In this document: positions 50,601 to 59,066 of the stretch, piece after piece
Layout: each line of letters opens with the position of its first letter
Position numbering within the stretch: the first letter of the stretch is position 1
DNA from: an uncultured Collinsella sp.
Lineage (GTDB): Bacteria > Actinomycetota > Coriobacteriia > Coriobacteriales > Coriobacteriaceae
Length of the DNA: 59,144 nucleotides
NCBI GenBank assembly: GCA_902464485.1
Contig: CABQJJ010000007.1
Location: 1-59,144, forward strand
Reading direction: 5' to 3'
Made by a program: the position numbers and the translations under genes
Notes under the pieces: model-generated
Databases searched by the model: none
The model's input: only the letters and a program-made list of their open reading frames with translations
What the model was told of the DNA's origin: nothing

Positions 50601-53530
50601 AGTATGCCGATCGTGCAAACTCTTCCAATCCCCAGAAGGATATTTCTGAGCTGGGCAAACGCTATCGTGACATAACGGCAAAATTGGCAGGCATGATGGC
50701 GTGGCTCAAGATTCACAAGGACCTTGAGAGCAATACAGAGCTTAAGGTTGCGCTGAACGGCTGGAAGCAGACGGTCGCGCGAATTGGCAAGGGAACGGGC
50801 AAGAATGCATCGCGGCATCGCTCGAAGGCCCGTGCTCTCATGGCGAAATGCCAAAGGGCTGTGCCGGCGTGGATTATGCCGATTGGCCAAGCGCTTGACT
50901 CTTTTGACCCCGCCAACAATCTGTTTGATATCGTAATCATCGACGAGGCAAGTCAGGCCGACATGACCGCTCTAGCTATTACGTATCTTGCAAAAAAGGT
51001 AATTGTTGTTGGTGATGACAAACAAGTAAGCCCTCTTTCTGTCGGTGCAAAGGAATCCACTGCCGAAGGATTAGCTGCTTCGTATATCGAGGGAAAAGGA
51101 ATTCCCAACGCCCATCTGTATCGAGCAAGATACTCGCTTTACGAAATTGCCCAGCAGGGTTTTTCACCCATCATGCTTACCGAGCACTTTAGGTGCGTGC
51201 CAGATATCATCGGCTTTAGCAATGGGTTATCGTACGGTGGAAAAATCAAGGCGTTGAGAGACGCCGATGCGGGTGGATTGATGCCGGCGTTGGTTCCTTT
51301 TCGCGTCGAAAGCGGCATGCGCTCGGGCAAGGCGAAGATTAACCAGCAAGAGGCCAAAGCCGCAGTTGCGATTATCCGCGCCTGTCTTGAGCAACCAGAA
51401 TATGAGAACAAGACATTTGGCGTTTTGTCCTTGCTGGGAGAAGAGCAGGCCGACCTGATTCGAAACGAACTGCTTAAAGAGATGGATCCCGCTGAGTTTG
51501 AAAAACATGAGATTATTTGCGGCAACGCAGCGGGTTTCCAGGGCGATGAACGCGATGTCATGATTCTAAGCATGGTTGACAGCAACGAATCCGAGACTCC
51601 CTTGCGCTTTATGGGGATGGGCTCGGATGACGCATACAAGAAGCGTTACAACGTTGCTGCGAGCCGCGCGAAAGACCAGATGTGGCTTGTATATTCGCTT
51701 GATCCAGCTCGTGATCTAAAGAGTGGCGACCTGCGTAGGCAGCTAATTGAATACATGCTCGATCCACATACGTTTGACACTCAGATTGAGGAGGCGCAAG
51801 AAAAAGCCGAGTTCGATTTTGAGTTGCAGGTGTGCACTGAGCTTTCCAAGCGCGGTTATCAATATGAACAGCAAAAGGAAGTCGGAAGCTACCGCATTGA
51901 TATTGTCGTGCAAAGCGATCACCACAACGTTGCTATCGAATGTGACGGCGATCGTTGGCATTCAACCGAGGGGCAAATTATCGCGGACATGGAGCGACAG
52001 ACGATTCTGGAGCGTGTGGGATGGGATTTCATCCGTATCCGAGGTAGTGAGTTCTACAGCGATCGGGATGCAACGATGGATCGAGTTGTAGCCGAACTCG
52101 CTATTTACGACATTAAGCCAGGCCAACAGCTCCCCACGGTTGCCCGTGACACCAGCGAACTCCTCGAGCGAGTGCTCGAGGCGGTTCGCGACAATTTCGA
52201 TGACGAAGTGGACGAGAACACACTCGAGTCCACGGTTGCTCGAGATTCGGCCATCGCAGCCGCTCTCCAAGAGGTGAGTCAGCCGTGCAAACCGGATGAG
52301 AAGCTGGAGGACGATGGCGTGAAAGGCAACCCTGCCGATATGGATATATCTGCTGGTGCAGGTGATCGACGCATTCGAGTGGATGAACGGCATGCGTCGG
52401 CAGCGGGGGAGAACTCGTGCGAAAAGACACTCCTCCTTTCTCTCGGCAAGGCGGACTATAAGTTCTATAAAGCGCATCAGCCAGGCGCGATTTGGGTGCT
52501 TGGCGATCTGTCGATTCGGACATCGATAAAGGAAGTCTGCTCTTCTTTTGGCTACGATTGTGACTATCGTGCCGAGGGCGCCGAGGTTACGGGAGGCCGC
52601 TCCGCATGGCTTCTGTATCCCAAGGGCATGCGAGCGGATGCTTCGCGCGAGCCCCGCTTAAAAACGGTTAAAGTGCCAGCCAAGAATAAGCAGGAAGATG
52701 CACTGCTCGTCGCATTGGAATCGCTGCACATTTCCTTCGTTGATAAGCGCGGCAAGCAGGGGTCGCTGTGGGTTATTGATCACCCGGTATTCAGACAATA
52801 CAGGGATAGTTTCGAGAAAAACTATCATGTTAAATTTAGATTTAGCGAGCAGGGATCAAAATCGACGTCGTTTCAATCCGCATGGTATATGGTTTCGGGT
52901 GAGCCAGAGCGGACCGTGACGTCTGCAATCGGTGGCGCTCAACATGATTCGACTGCCAGCGGTCCAGTATGTGTTCCGTACGTTTCTGCAAATATTGCAA
53001 CATCGCCACTTTCCTATGGTGCCTATGACTCCGATTCATGCATGCGCGCCGCTGCCGATCGAATGTGTAAAATCATTTCAATTGAAGCGCCTATCGAAAA
53101 GCAGCGTTTATTTAATGATGTTCGTGCTAGTTTTGGAATTGAGCGGAGCGGCGTCAACATTAACGCGACAAACCAGAGCGTACTCAATCGTGTCGAGCAT
53201 GCCGTTACTCAGTTTAATGGGCGTGAGTATATTTGGGCCAATGCCCAAGATCCTGGTAAATGCAGCTTTTTTAGACCGAATGACGATGTGGCAAACAGAA
53301 CAGTCGAACAATTTGCCAAAGAAGAGCTGATTGCGGCAGTGCTGTATTGTATGTGCTCGAAAAATGGCACGTTGGCGATTGACGACATCGTGTCTCAGAC
53401 GGCAAGAGCGCTAGGTTTTGCGCGCAAGGGTAGTACGGTTGTTAAAACCATTCAGGCAGCGGTAAATGCCGCGGAGTGCGCTGGGTTAATTCGGCGGCTT
53501 GATGATGGTCGGTACAGATCGAATTATTGA
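47639..53530 (+). CDS. Giant superfamily 1 helicase with PD-(D/E)xK nuclease and DUF3320-like C-terminus
   Basis: The 1963-residue protein has an unassigned N-terminal region (1-385), Walker A VQGPPGTGKTHTIANL (about 391), a long helical insertion (about 450-1050), DEASQADM (about 1100), EHFRCVPDI (about 1181), GFQGDERDVMIL (about 1298) and NVAASRAKDQMW (about 1336), i.e. a DNA2/UPF1-type SF1 helicase. A Vsr/DUF559-like nuclease follows (about 1393-1490; YRIDIVV and IECDGDRWH), then two tandem modules (about 1599-1660 and 1687-1750) and a DUF3320-like winged region (about 1808-1962). The layout resembles single-protein helicase-nuclease defence systems such as Hhe. The DNA is AT-richer than its neighbours. 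The ribosome binding site is weak. Confidence 0.85.
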   Translation: MGSDLNNLSVVDKAEALFGYLEEFSKIRMKVVRNIGEYTSDCIDLESLPTDNGWIEVRFRDSANNDGPVLSVAKPEFKTCPQPPDEIAPWIASGWESYKNQIGFKFPPEELAEANEEAPQDQFMSDPARAQLLEEWGGERDKWVTYQTKATEASGLYERLFKMKEKLKSDPDKLEVVAASMNVRLSEDKRVDHPVFTRSMRIQLDAEKGIISVEDVDSGTSIQKDLLSQSQNLTMNKISEAEQRLDEGEVHPLDRDAIAREARLLVNQLSPKSRYFDRADAVRDQEAEIDIRLGFYLIFRQRPDGTAGAIDRIVKTIDETQRVPAFLNGLLGEFTHDETTPVLEDSADRSTVSRRLAEANGEDDEILLAKPANRAQLEIAKRIEQDDAVLVQGPPGTGKTHTIANLMGSFLAQGKRVLVTSYTSKALTVLADKMPPELRSLCVSSLASNGKDARDSVEAIVNHLGEHSISELNKSVQELTCQREEILVDLAKARKSAFVEREAENKQFELGDETLTPHDAAQFVAENKEELGDIIPGQVKLSAQLDISLVEELYQSNGIASAEDEAEAICLQDVDWIALLPKPDVYAQELEKYNQASSLTGKLIRRHGWGLCDDGGAVEIGSAVLPILDDESEAFGAVENLVKHGVLSEEWQREVAARSLRGEGEITIWHRLCDEVQSLEQQASSYRSKWFPRQVALGDNSDYQQLRTLVSGYKEYLGKTGLRKLLSSVKSLPDGVTVNGAQAASPEDCDAILDYIELMDKRHVCAIQWDALMGTVGVSCFAELDSSEPEHVAFRYIKAIKAALVWKAECIDKLFDALDSNGISHEVFFDCPSMISEKEVVAKTLQALETDFTDYLKLCVALKKIRAIKAWAEGVLKRIEDASAKHCETAAALSDCIVQLRPVGDFGEAVDPELGLVQTYRDQYNRLQWLCEIRAAVKRRHEQLNQLSQIAPGWAQAVREREGVHGATSVPRDIERAWKYKQCQAIVEYADRANSSNPQKDISELGKRYRDITAKLAGMMAWLKIHKDLESNTELKVALNGWKQTVARIGKGTGKNASRHRSKARALMAKCQRAVPAWIMPIGQALDSFDPANNLFDIVIIDEASQADMTALAITYLAKKVIVVGDDKQVSPLSVGAKESTAEGLAASYIEGKGIPNAHLYRARYSLYEIAQQGFSPIMLTEHFRCVPDIIGFSNGLSYGGKIKALRDADAGGLMPALVPFRVESGMRSGKAKINQQEAKAAVAIIRACLEQPEYENKTFGVLSLLGEEQADLIRNELLKEMDPAEFEKHEIICGNAAGFQGDERDVMILSMVDSNESETPLRFMGMGSDDAYKKRYNVAASRAKDQMWLVYSLDPARDLKSGDLRRQLIEYMLDPHTFDTQIEEAQEKAEFDFELQVCTELSKRGYQYEQQKEVGSYRIDIVVQSDHHNVAIECDGDRWHSTEGQIIADMERQTILERVGWDFIRIRGSEFYSDRDATMDRVVAELAIYDIKPGQQLPTVARDTSELLERVLEAVRDNFDDEVDENTLESTVARDSAIAAALQEVSQPCKPDEKLEDDGVKGNPADMDISAGAGDRRIRVDERHASAAGENSCEKTLLLSLGKADYKFYKAHQPGAIWVLGDLSIRTSIKEVCSSFGYDCDYRAEGAEVTGGRSAWLLYPKGMRADASREPRLKTVKVPAKNKQEDALLVALESLHISFVDKRGKQGSLWVIDHPVFRQYRDSFEKNYHVKFRFSEQGSKSTSFQSAWYMVSGEPERTVTSAIGGAQHDSTASGPVCVPYVSANIATSPLSYGAYDSDSCMRAAADRMCKIISIEAPIEKQRLFNDVRASFGIERSGVNINATNQSVLNRVEHAVTQFNGREYIWANAQDPGKCSFFRPNDDVANRTVEQFAKEELIAAVLYCMCSKNGTLAIDDIVSQTARALGFARKGSTVVKTIQAAVNAAECAGLIRRLDDGRYRSNY

Positions 53531-53548
53531 TTCGTGCAGTGACGGCTT

Positions 53549-54094
53549 ATGGCATTAAACGAGGACATGAATTGTAGCTGGTTGTCTGTTACTTATTTAC
53601 TGCAATGGGAGAAAGAAAGGAGCGGGAGGCTCTGGATGGAAAATAGGACATTATTAAGTGACGATGGCCGTATTGCGCGAGTTGATAACGGTTATTGGTC
53701 GTACTACATAAATGGTGAGCGTGCGACCGAACTATTGGATTATAAGTGCGGAAAATGGATGTTCTATTTCGGCGATATTGCTTTCGCCGAGAGTGTTTGT
53801 CGAAAGGCGGTTCTTGAAGGTTTCGTTGCAGAGTGTAAGCACACCGCGGCTGAAGTCTTTGACGGCAGCGGAGTCGGCTGTTTTTATCTAAACGTGGACG
53901 ACATCGTTGCCCATCATCGAGTGCTTGCGTTTATGCTGGCAAATGGCTTGATTAGGAAAAAGAAAAACGGAACTCTATACAACATCGGCTTTAAGCTGGA
54001 CAGCCAGACGATGGCGGGGGAGTACGGATCTGAATTTAAAGCGGAAGTCAAATTGGAAGACTTTGTAAACCTGGAGACAGGTGAGTTTTTGTAG
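53549..54094 (+). CDS. Small protein co-encoded with the giant helicase, unknown function
   Basis: The 181-residue protein starts 18 bases after the helicase stop and shares its AT-rich composition, so it is probably its operon partner. Visible features are WSYYINGE, then KCGKWMFYF (about residue 71), a conserved-looking GVGCFYLNVDD and EYGSEFKAEVKLEDFVNLETGEFL at the end. It has no signal peptide or membrane segment. I cannot assign a function; it may modulate or sense for the helicase. Confidence 0.7.
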   Translation: MALNEDMNCSWLSVTYLLQWEKERSGRLWMENRTLLSDDGRIARVDNGYWSYYINGERATELLDYKCGKWMFYFGDIAFAESVCRKAVLEGFVAECKHTAAEVFDGSGVGCFYLNVDDIVAHHRVLAFMLANGLIRKKKNGTLYNIGFKLDSQTMAGEYGSEFKAEVKLEDFVNLETGEFL

Positions 54095-54097
54095 CAG

Positions 54098-54220
54098 ATG
54101 GCCCTCGGGCAGGACTACGGCTTCCGTAGCATCGACAACCTAACTGTGCTCGTCATGCTCGGGTACTCGGACCTGGGGACTGCGCTGCCGGGGCGGGAGG
54201 TGCAGCGGCTGCCCGTATGA
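54098..54220 (+). pseudogene. Short coding remnant before hsdR
   Basis: A 40-codon frame from ATG 54098 (MALGQDYGFRSIDN at its start, REVQRLPV at its end) has the high-GC codon use of the host, unlike the AT-rich gene before it. It looks like the C-terminal scrap of a lost gene at the edge of the inserted helicase module. No family recognised. Confidence 0.3.
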
Positions 54221-54294
54221 ACTCACGAAGCCTTAAAAACCTGTCAGTCAAGTCAGAGGGGCTTGAGCCATCCCGGGGAAATTGCCGCGTGACC

Positions 54295-54300
54295 TATAAT
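54295..54300 (+). promoter_or_regulatory. -10 box before hsdR
   Basis: A perfect TATAAT lies 51 bases before ATG 54351. No good -35 is seen at the right distance. Transcription from here would start after TTG 54303, supporting the later ATG as the hsdR start. Confidence 0.5.
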
Positions 54301-54350
54301 GTTTGGAACAGTTAAATGCGCTTTTTGCAATTGTGCAGATAGGTTTTGCT

Positions 54351-57300
54351 ATGGTTTTCGATAAAGAGGCGGCGTTCGAGGAAGCGGTCATAACCGTGCT
54401 GAAGCAGCACGGCTGGGACGACGCGGGAGGTGTGCTTCGCTATCCCACCGAGCAGGACCTCATCGACAACTGGGCGAAGATTCTGTTCCAGAACAACGCC
54501 GACATAGACCGCCTGAACGGCTGCCCGCTCACCCAGGGCGAGATGGCGCAGGTCATCGAACAAATCGAAACGCTCAAGACCCCACTTGCACTCAACGGGT
54601 TCATCAACGGAAAGACCGTCGCCGTCACGCGCGACAACCCCGACGACGCGCTTCACCTGGGTAAGGAGGTGAGCCTGAAGATCTATGATCGTCAGGAGAT
54701 CGCAGCCGGCCAGAGTCGCTACCAGATAGCTCAGCAGCCGGTCTATCCTGCGAAGAGCAAGATCCTGAACGACCGCCGTGGAGACCTGTGCCTGCTCATC
54801 AACGGCATGCCGGTCATCCATATCGAGCTCAAGCGCAGCGGCATCCCCGTCAGCCAGGCCACTGGTCAGATTGAGAAATATGCCCACGAGGGCGTGTTCA
54901 CGGGGCTTTTCCGCCTGACGCAGATCTTCGTGGGGATGACCCCCGACGAGGCGCGCTATTTCGCCAACCCTGGCACGGGCGCGTTCAACCCGAACTTCTT
55001 CTTCCACTGGGAGGACTTCAACAACGAGCCCGTCTGCGCGGGCGATAAACCCGGAACCGACGAATGGAAACGCTTCACCTCCACGCTGCTTTCCATTCCA
55101 ATGGCGCACCAGCTCATTGGCTTCTACACCGTGGCTGACAGCTCGGACGGCTGCCTGAAAGTCATGCGCAGCTACCAGTACTACGCAGCCTCCGCTATAT
55201 CCGACAAGGTGCGCAGGTGCAAATGGGACGAGAGACCCAAGAGCAGCACCCCGGGGCGCCCCGGCGGTTACATATGGCATACCACCGGCTCCGGCAAGAC
55301 CATGACGAGTTTCAAATCTGCCCAGCTCATAGCCGACTCGCACGACGCCGACAAGGTGATCTTTCTCATGGACCGCATCGAGCTGGGTACGCAGTCGCTC
55401 TCCGAGTACCGCGCGTTCGCAGACGACGCCGATGACGTGCAGGGGACCGAGAACACGCAGGTGTTGAAGTCGAAGCTCGCGAGCGACGACCCCAAGAACC
55501 GCCTCATCGTGACCTCTATCCAGAAGATGAGCAACGTGAAGGCCGGCGAGGGCAGAATCACCCAGGCGGAACTCAACCGCCTGGCCTCCAAACGGATCGT
55601 GTTCGTCATCGACGAGTGCCACCGCTCCACCTTCGGCGAGATGCTCCAGGACATACGCCGCGCGTTCCCCAACGCGCTGTTCTTCGGCTTCACAGGTACG
55701 CCGATTCTCGACGAGAACCAGAAGAAGGGCTCCACCACCGCCATGGTATTCGGCGAGTGCCTGCACCGCTATAGCATCGCAGACGGCATCCGCGACGGCA
55801 ACGTCCTGGGCTTCGACCCATATATGGTGACGACCTTCGACGACCACGACGTGCGCGAAGCGGTCGCCCTAGAGCAAGCGAAAGCCGCAACAGTAGCCGA
55901 AGCCATCTTCGACGATCGAAAGAGCAAGGTCTTCTACTACTATATGGACTCGGCAAAGGTCCCCATGGGACCGATGGTCGACAGCGCCGGCAACCAAATC
56001 AAGGGCATCGAGGATTTCCTCACCCGCGCCCAATACTGGCCCGGCACTCCGCACCACGAAAAGGTCGTAGAGGACATCCTGCGCCGTTTCCCGGTGCTCT
56101 CCCACGGCAACAAGTTCCATGCAATCTTGGCGACGAGCTCCATCCCGGAGGCGATCGACTATTACCGAGCCTTCAAGGAACGCGCCCCGCAGATGAAGGT
56201 GACCGCCCTTTTCGACCCGAGCATTGACAACAACGCCGGCTCTACGGTGAAGGAAGATGCCCTGGTCGAGCTCATAGAAGACTACAACAAGGCATACGGC
56301 CAGGAGTTCACCATCCCCACCTGGCCCGCCATGAAGAAGGACATCTCCGCGCGCCTGTCTCACAAGAAGCCCTACGTCAACGTCGACTCCAACCGCGACT
56401 CTCGCATCGACCTGCTCATCGTAGTGGACCAGATGCTCACGGGCTTCGACTCCAAATGGCTCAACACGCTCTACCTCGACAAGGCCATCGACTACGAGAG
56501 CATCATCCAAGCCTTCAGCCGCACCAACCGCCTGTTCGGCCCCGACAAGCCTTTCGGCACCATCCGCTACTACCGTCGTCCCCACACTATGAAGGGCCGC
56601 ATCGAGGCCGCGGTGAAGCTGTATTCGGGAGACCGACCGCTCGACATGTTTGTCCAGAAGCTGCCGGAGAATATCGCGTTGATGGACGCGCGCCTTCAGG
56701 AGATACTCATGGTCTTCGAAGCAGCTGGCGTAGGAGACCTCTCCAAGCTCCCCGCATCGCAGGAAGCCAGGCGCAAGTTCGCTAAGGAGTTCGTTGAGCT
56801 CAGCGAGTTCCTCGAGGCCGCGAAGGTGCAGGGCTTCACATGGGAGCAGGACACCTACGAGTTTGAGGAGGAGCCGGAGGAAGGCGAGCCGAGGGGCAAG
56901 TCCTTCTTCGTGCAACCGGTCATCGACGAGCGGACCTATCTCATTCTCGTGCAGCGCTACAAGGAGTTGTTCGCAGGAGGGGGCGGGCCTGGCGACGCGC
57001 CCGAAGCGCCCTACGAGCTCGATGGTCATATAACCGAGATCGACACGGGGCTCATAGACAGCGACTACATGAACGCGAACTTCGAGAAGTGGCTGAAATG
57101 CCTTGAGCAGGACGACGAGGGTCTTGCCGCCGCGCGCGAGGAGCTCCACCGATCGTTCACGTCCCTAAGCCAGGATGACCAGCGCTTCGCCGAGCTGTTC
57201 CTTCACGATGTCGAGCGAGGGGACGTCGCCCTGGAAGACGGCAAGACGTTGAGGGATTACATCACGTCCTATGCCCGCAAGGCGAAAAACGCTCAAGTCG

Positions 57301-57551
57301 AGCGAATCGTCGAGGCGCTCGGCATAGACGGCGAGCTGCTTGACACCATGGCCGCGCTTGACCTGACGGAATCGAACATTAACGAGTTCGGGCGCTTCGA
57401 CGATTTGAAGGACTCGGTGGACAAGACGCGCGCCAAGGCCTTCTTTGAGCAGAAGGAAGGCAAGACGCTTCCCCTGTTTAAGGTGAACACCCGTGCGGCG
57501 GCGCTGTTGAAGAAGTTCATCCTGGAAGGCGGCTTCGACATCGACGAATGA
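54351..57551 (+). CDS. hsdR: Type I restriction enzyme, R subunit
   Basis: The 1066-residue protein has the N-terminal PD-(D/E)xK nuclease (GDLCLLINGMPVIHIELKRSG, about 143-165), motif I HTTGSGKTM (about 308-316), the DECH box VIDECHRS (about 418) and FGFTGTPI, then the second helicase domain and a C-terminal helical part that docks on the methylase. It translocates and cuts unmodified DNA. No hsdM lies in the window. The last bases overlap the hsdS start (ATGA). Confidence 0.95.
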   Translation: MVFDKEAAFEEAVITVLKQHGWDDAGGVLRYPTEQDLIDNWAKILFQNNADIDRLNGCPLTQGEMAQVIEQIETLKTPLALNGFINGKTVAVTRDNPDDALHLGKEVSLKIYDRQEIAAGQSRYQIAQQPVYPAKSKILNDRRGDLCLLINGMPVIHIELKRSGIPVSQATGQIEKYAHEGVFTGLFRLTQIFVGMTPDEARYFANPGTGAFNPNFFFHWEDFNNEPVCAGDKPGTDEWKRFTSTLLSIPMAHQLIGFYTVADSSDGCLKVMRSYQYYAASAISDKVRRCKWDERPKSSTPGRPGGYIWHTTGSGKTMTSFKSAQLIADSHDADKVIFLMDRIELGTQSLSEYRAFADDADDVQGTENTQVLKSKLASDDPKNRLIVTSIQKMSNVKAGEGRITQAELNRLASKRIVFVIDECHRSTFGEMLQDIRRAFPNALFFGFTGTPILDENQKKGSTTAMVFGECLHRYSIADGIRDGNVLGFDPYMVTTFDDHDVREAVALEQAKAATVAEAIFDDRKSKVFYYYMDSAKVPMGPMVDSAGNQIKGIEDFLTRAQYWPGTPHHEKVVEDILRRFPVLSHGNKFHAILATSSIPEAIDYYRAFKERAPQMKVTALFDPSIDNNAGSTVKEDALVELIEDYNKAYGQEFTIPTWPAMKKDISARLSHKKPYVNVDSNRDSRIDLLIVVDQMLTGFDSKWLNTLYLDKAIDYESIIQAFSRTNRLFGPDKPFGTIRYYRRPHTMKGRIEAAVKLYSGDRPLDMFVQKLPENIALMDARLQEILMVFEAAGVGDLSKLPASQEARRKFAKEFVELSEFLEAAKVQGFTWEQDTYEFEEEPEEGEPRGKSFFVQPVIDERTYLILVQRYKELFAGGGGPGDAPEAPYELDGHITEIDTGLIDSDYMNANFEKWLKCLEQDDEGLAAAREELHRSFTSLSQDDQRFAELFLHDVERGDVALEDGKTLRDYITSYARKAKNAQVERIVEALGIDGELLDTMAALDLTESNINEFGRFDDLKDSVDKTRAKAFFEQKEGKTLPLFKVNTRAAALLKKFILEGGFDIDE

Positions 57552-58156
57552 GCGGCTTTTTTGAACAGGCGAAATCGAAAGTTTGTCTATCTGAGGGGAC
57601 GCATGCGACCATGCGTCCCCTCGTTTCAACTTGGGAACAGCGTAAGTTCTCTGATCTGACCGACAGGGTTTCCATTCAGTCAAGCGATCCCGATTTGCCT
57701 CAAGTCGAATACGAGGACATCATTTCTGGCATGGGCGTGCTGAACAAAGATTTGCGCGACAAAGAAGGCGGCAAAACGGGAATTAAGTTTTACGCCGGAG
57801 ATGTTCTATACGGGAAGCTTCGTCCATATTTGATGAATTGGTTGTACCCGCAGTTCAATGGTGTAGCTGTAGGTGATTTTTGGGTCCTTAGGGCTACAGA
57901 GTGTGACAGTTCATTTTTATATCGGCTGGTTCAAACGGACAGCTTCCAAAGGCTCGCAAATGTGTCTTCGGGCTCTAAGATGCCTCGCGCAGATTGGAAT
58001 TTGATTTCGCAATCGCTCTTCGCCGTACCTGCCGATCATGCCGAGCAGAAAGCAATTGCGAAGAGCTTAGCCGAGCTTGAAGACCTCATCACCCTTCATC
58101 AGCGTGAGCCGCCTCACAACATGATGAAAGAGGGTAAAAATGCCAATCAGCATTAA
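57548..58156 (+). CDS. hsdS: Half-length type I specificity subunit
   Basis: The 202-residue protein contains one target-recognition domain (STWEQRKFSDL at its start, GDVLYGKLRPYL in the middle) and one conserved region ending EDLITLHQRE. Full HsdS proteins are about 400 residues with two such units, so this is one half. A matching inverted end lies at 59063-59144 beyond a recombinase gene. Translation may start at ATG 57548 (coupled to hsdR) or at ATG 57611. A 13-bp hairpin (57593-57622) covers the second start. Confidence 0.88.
   Translation: MSGFFEQAKSKVCLSEGTHATMRPLVSTWEQRKFSDLTDRVSIQSSDPDLPQVEYEDIISGMGVLNKDLRDKEGGKTGIKFYAGDVLYGKLRPYLMNWLYPQFNGVAVGDFWVLRATECDSSFLYRLVQTDSFQRLANVSSGSKMPRADWNLISQSLFAVPADHAEQKAIAKSLAELEDLITLHQREPPHNMMKEGKNANQH
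57593..57622 (+). promoter_or_regulatory. Perfect hairpin at the hsdS translation start
   Basis: GAGGGGACGCATG (57593-57605) pairs exactly with CATGCGTCCCCTC (57610-57622) around CGAC. The left arm has a GAGGGG Shine-Dalgarno-like string and the right arm holds the in-frame ATG 57611, so pairing would hide both. Confidence 0.55.
58076..58110 (+). repeat. Left inverted repeat of the hsdS inversion system
   Basis: The 35 bases coding for LEDLITLHQREP recur inverted at 59085-59119 with 33 of 35 matching, including 28 in a row. The pair brackets the recombinase gene. Confidence 0.88.
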
Positions 58157-59066
58157 TGAAGAATCGCTTTTCTGCGATTACTACTCGCAATGGATCAGCG
58201 TCTATAAAGAAGGAGCCATCCGTGAGGTCACCATGGGAAAGTACCGGCTCACGCAGTCTTGGCTCGCCAAGCTGATTCCAGACCTCAAGATAAAAGATCT
58301 CGACCGGACCTCGTACCAGCAGCTCATCAATGGTTACGCAGAGCACCACGAGCGCCAGACAACCATGGACTTCCACCATCAGCTTAAGGGGGCAATCCTT
58401 GACGCAGTTGACGAAGGGCTCATCCCCCGCGACCCTACACGCAAGGCCATCATCAAGGGGAAACAGCCGCGGGCGAAAAAGATCAAGTATCTCAATCAGT
58501 TTGAGCTTCATGCAATGCTCGGCGACCTTGATTTATCAGGCGGGCCGAGTTGGGATTGGCTTATTCTCATAGTCGCTAAAACGGGCCTGCGCTTCTCCGA
58601 GGCCCTTGGGCTTACTCCCGAAGACTTCGACTTCGCACATCAAACACTTTCAGTGAACAAGACCTGGGATTACAAGAACGGCGGCGGATTCGTCCCCACG
58701 AAAAACGCCTCATCGGTGCGGAAGGTTCAACTCGACTGGCAACTCATCATGCAACTATCTGGGTTACTCAAAGACCTTCCGCCGACTGAGCCCATATTTG
58801 TGAAGGGAAAGATCTATAACTCGACGGCTAACAGCGTTTTAGCGCGCCACTGCAAAAATGTTGGCGTGCCTACCATATCCGTTCACGGGCTGCGGCATAC
58901 GCATGCGTCACTCCTGCTGTTCGCCGGCGTCTCCATCGCCAGCGTATCCCGAAGACTCGGGCATGCAAGCATGACTACCACTCAGGAAACCTATCTGCAC
59001 GTCATTCAAGAGCTCGAGAACAAGGACATTGACATCGTCATGAGGGCTCTTTCGACTCTTATTTAA
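58140..59066 (+). CDS. Tyrosine recombinase of the hsdS shufflon
   Basis: The 308-residue integrase has an N-terminal SAM-like DNA-binding domain (about 10-105) and the catalytic set Arg151 (TGLRFSEAL), His249 and Arg252 (HGLRHTHAS), His275 (LGHAS) and Tyr285 (ETYLHV). ATG 58140 lies 17 bases inside the end of hsdS. Recombinases placed between oppositely oriented hsdS segments invert them and switch DNA specificity. The stop overlaps the inverted hsdS end by three bases. Confidence 0.93.
   Translation: MPISINEESLFCDYYSQWISVYKEGAIREVTMGKYRLTQSWLAKLIPDLKIKDLDRTSYQQLINGYAEHHERQTTMDFHHQLKGAILDAVDEGLIPRDPTRKAIIKGKQPRAKKIKYLNQFELHAMLGDLDLSGGPSWDWLILIVAKTGLRFSEALGLTPEDFDFAHQTLSVNKTWDYKNGGGFVPTKNASSVRKVQLDWQLIMQLSGLLKDLPPTEPIFVKGKIYNSTANSVLARHCKNVGVPTISVHGLRHTHASLLLFAGVSIASVSRRLGHASMTTTQETYLHVIQELENKDIDIVMRALSTLI

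Noticed and set aside
52914..53330. Overlapping plus-strand frame inside the 3' part of the giant helicase gene
   Set aside because: It has no start signal and the helicase frame continues through it with a recognisable C-terminal domain.
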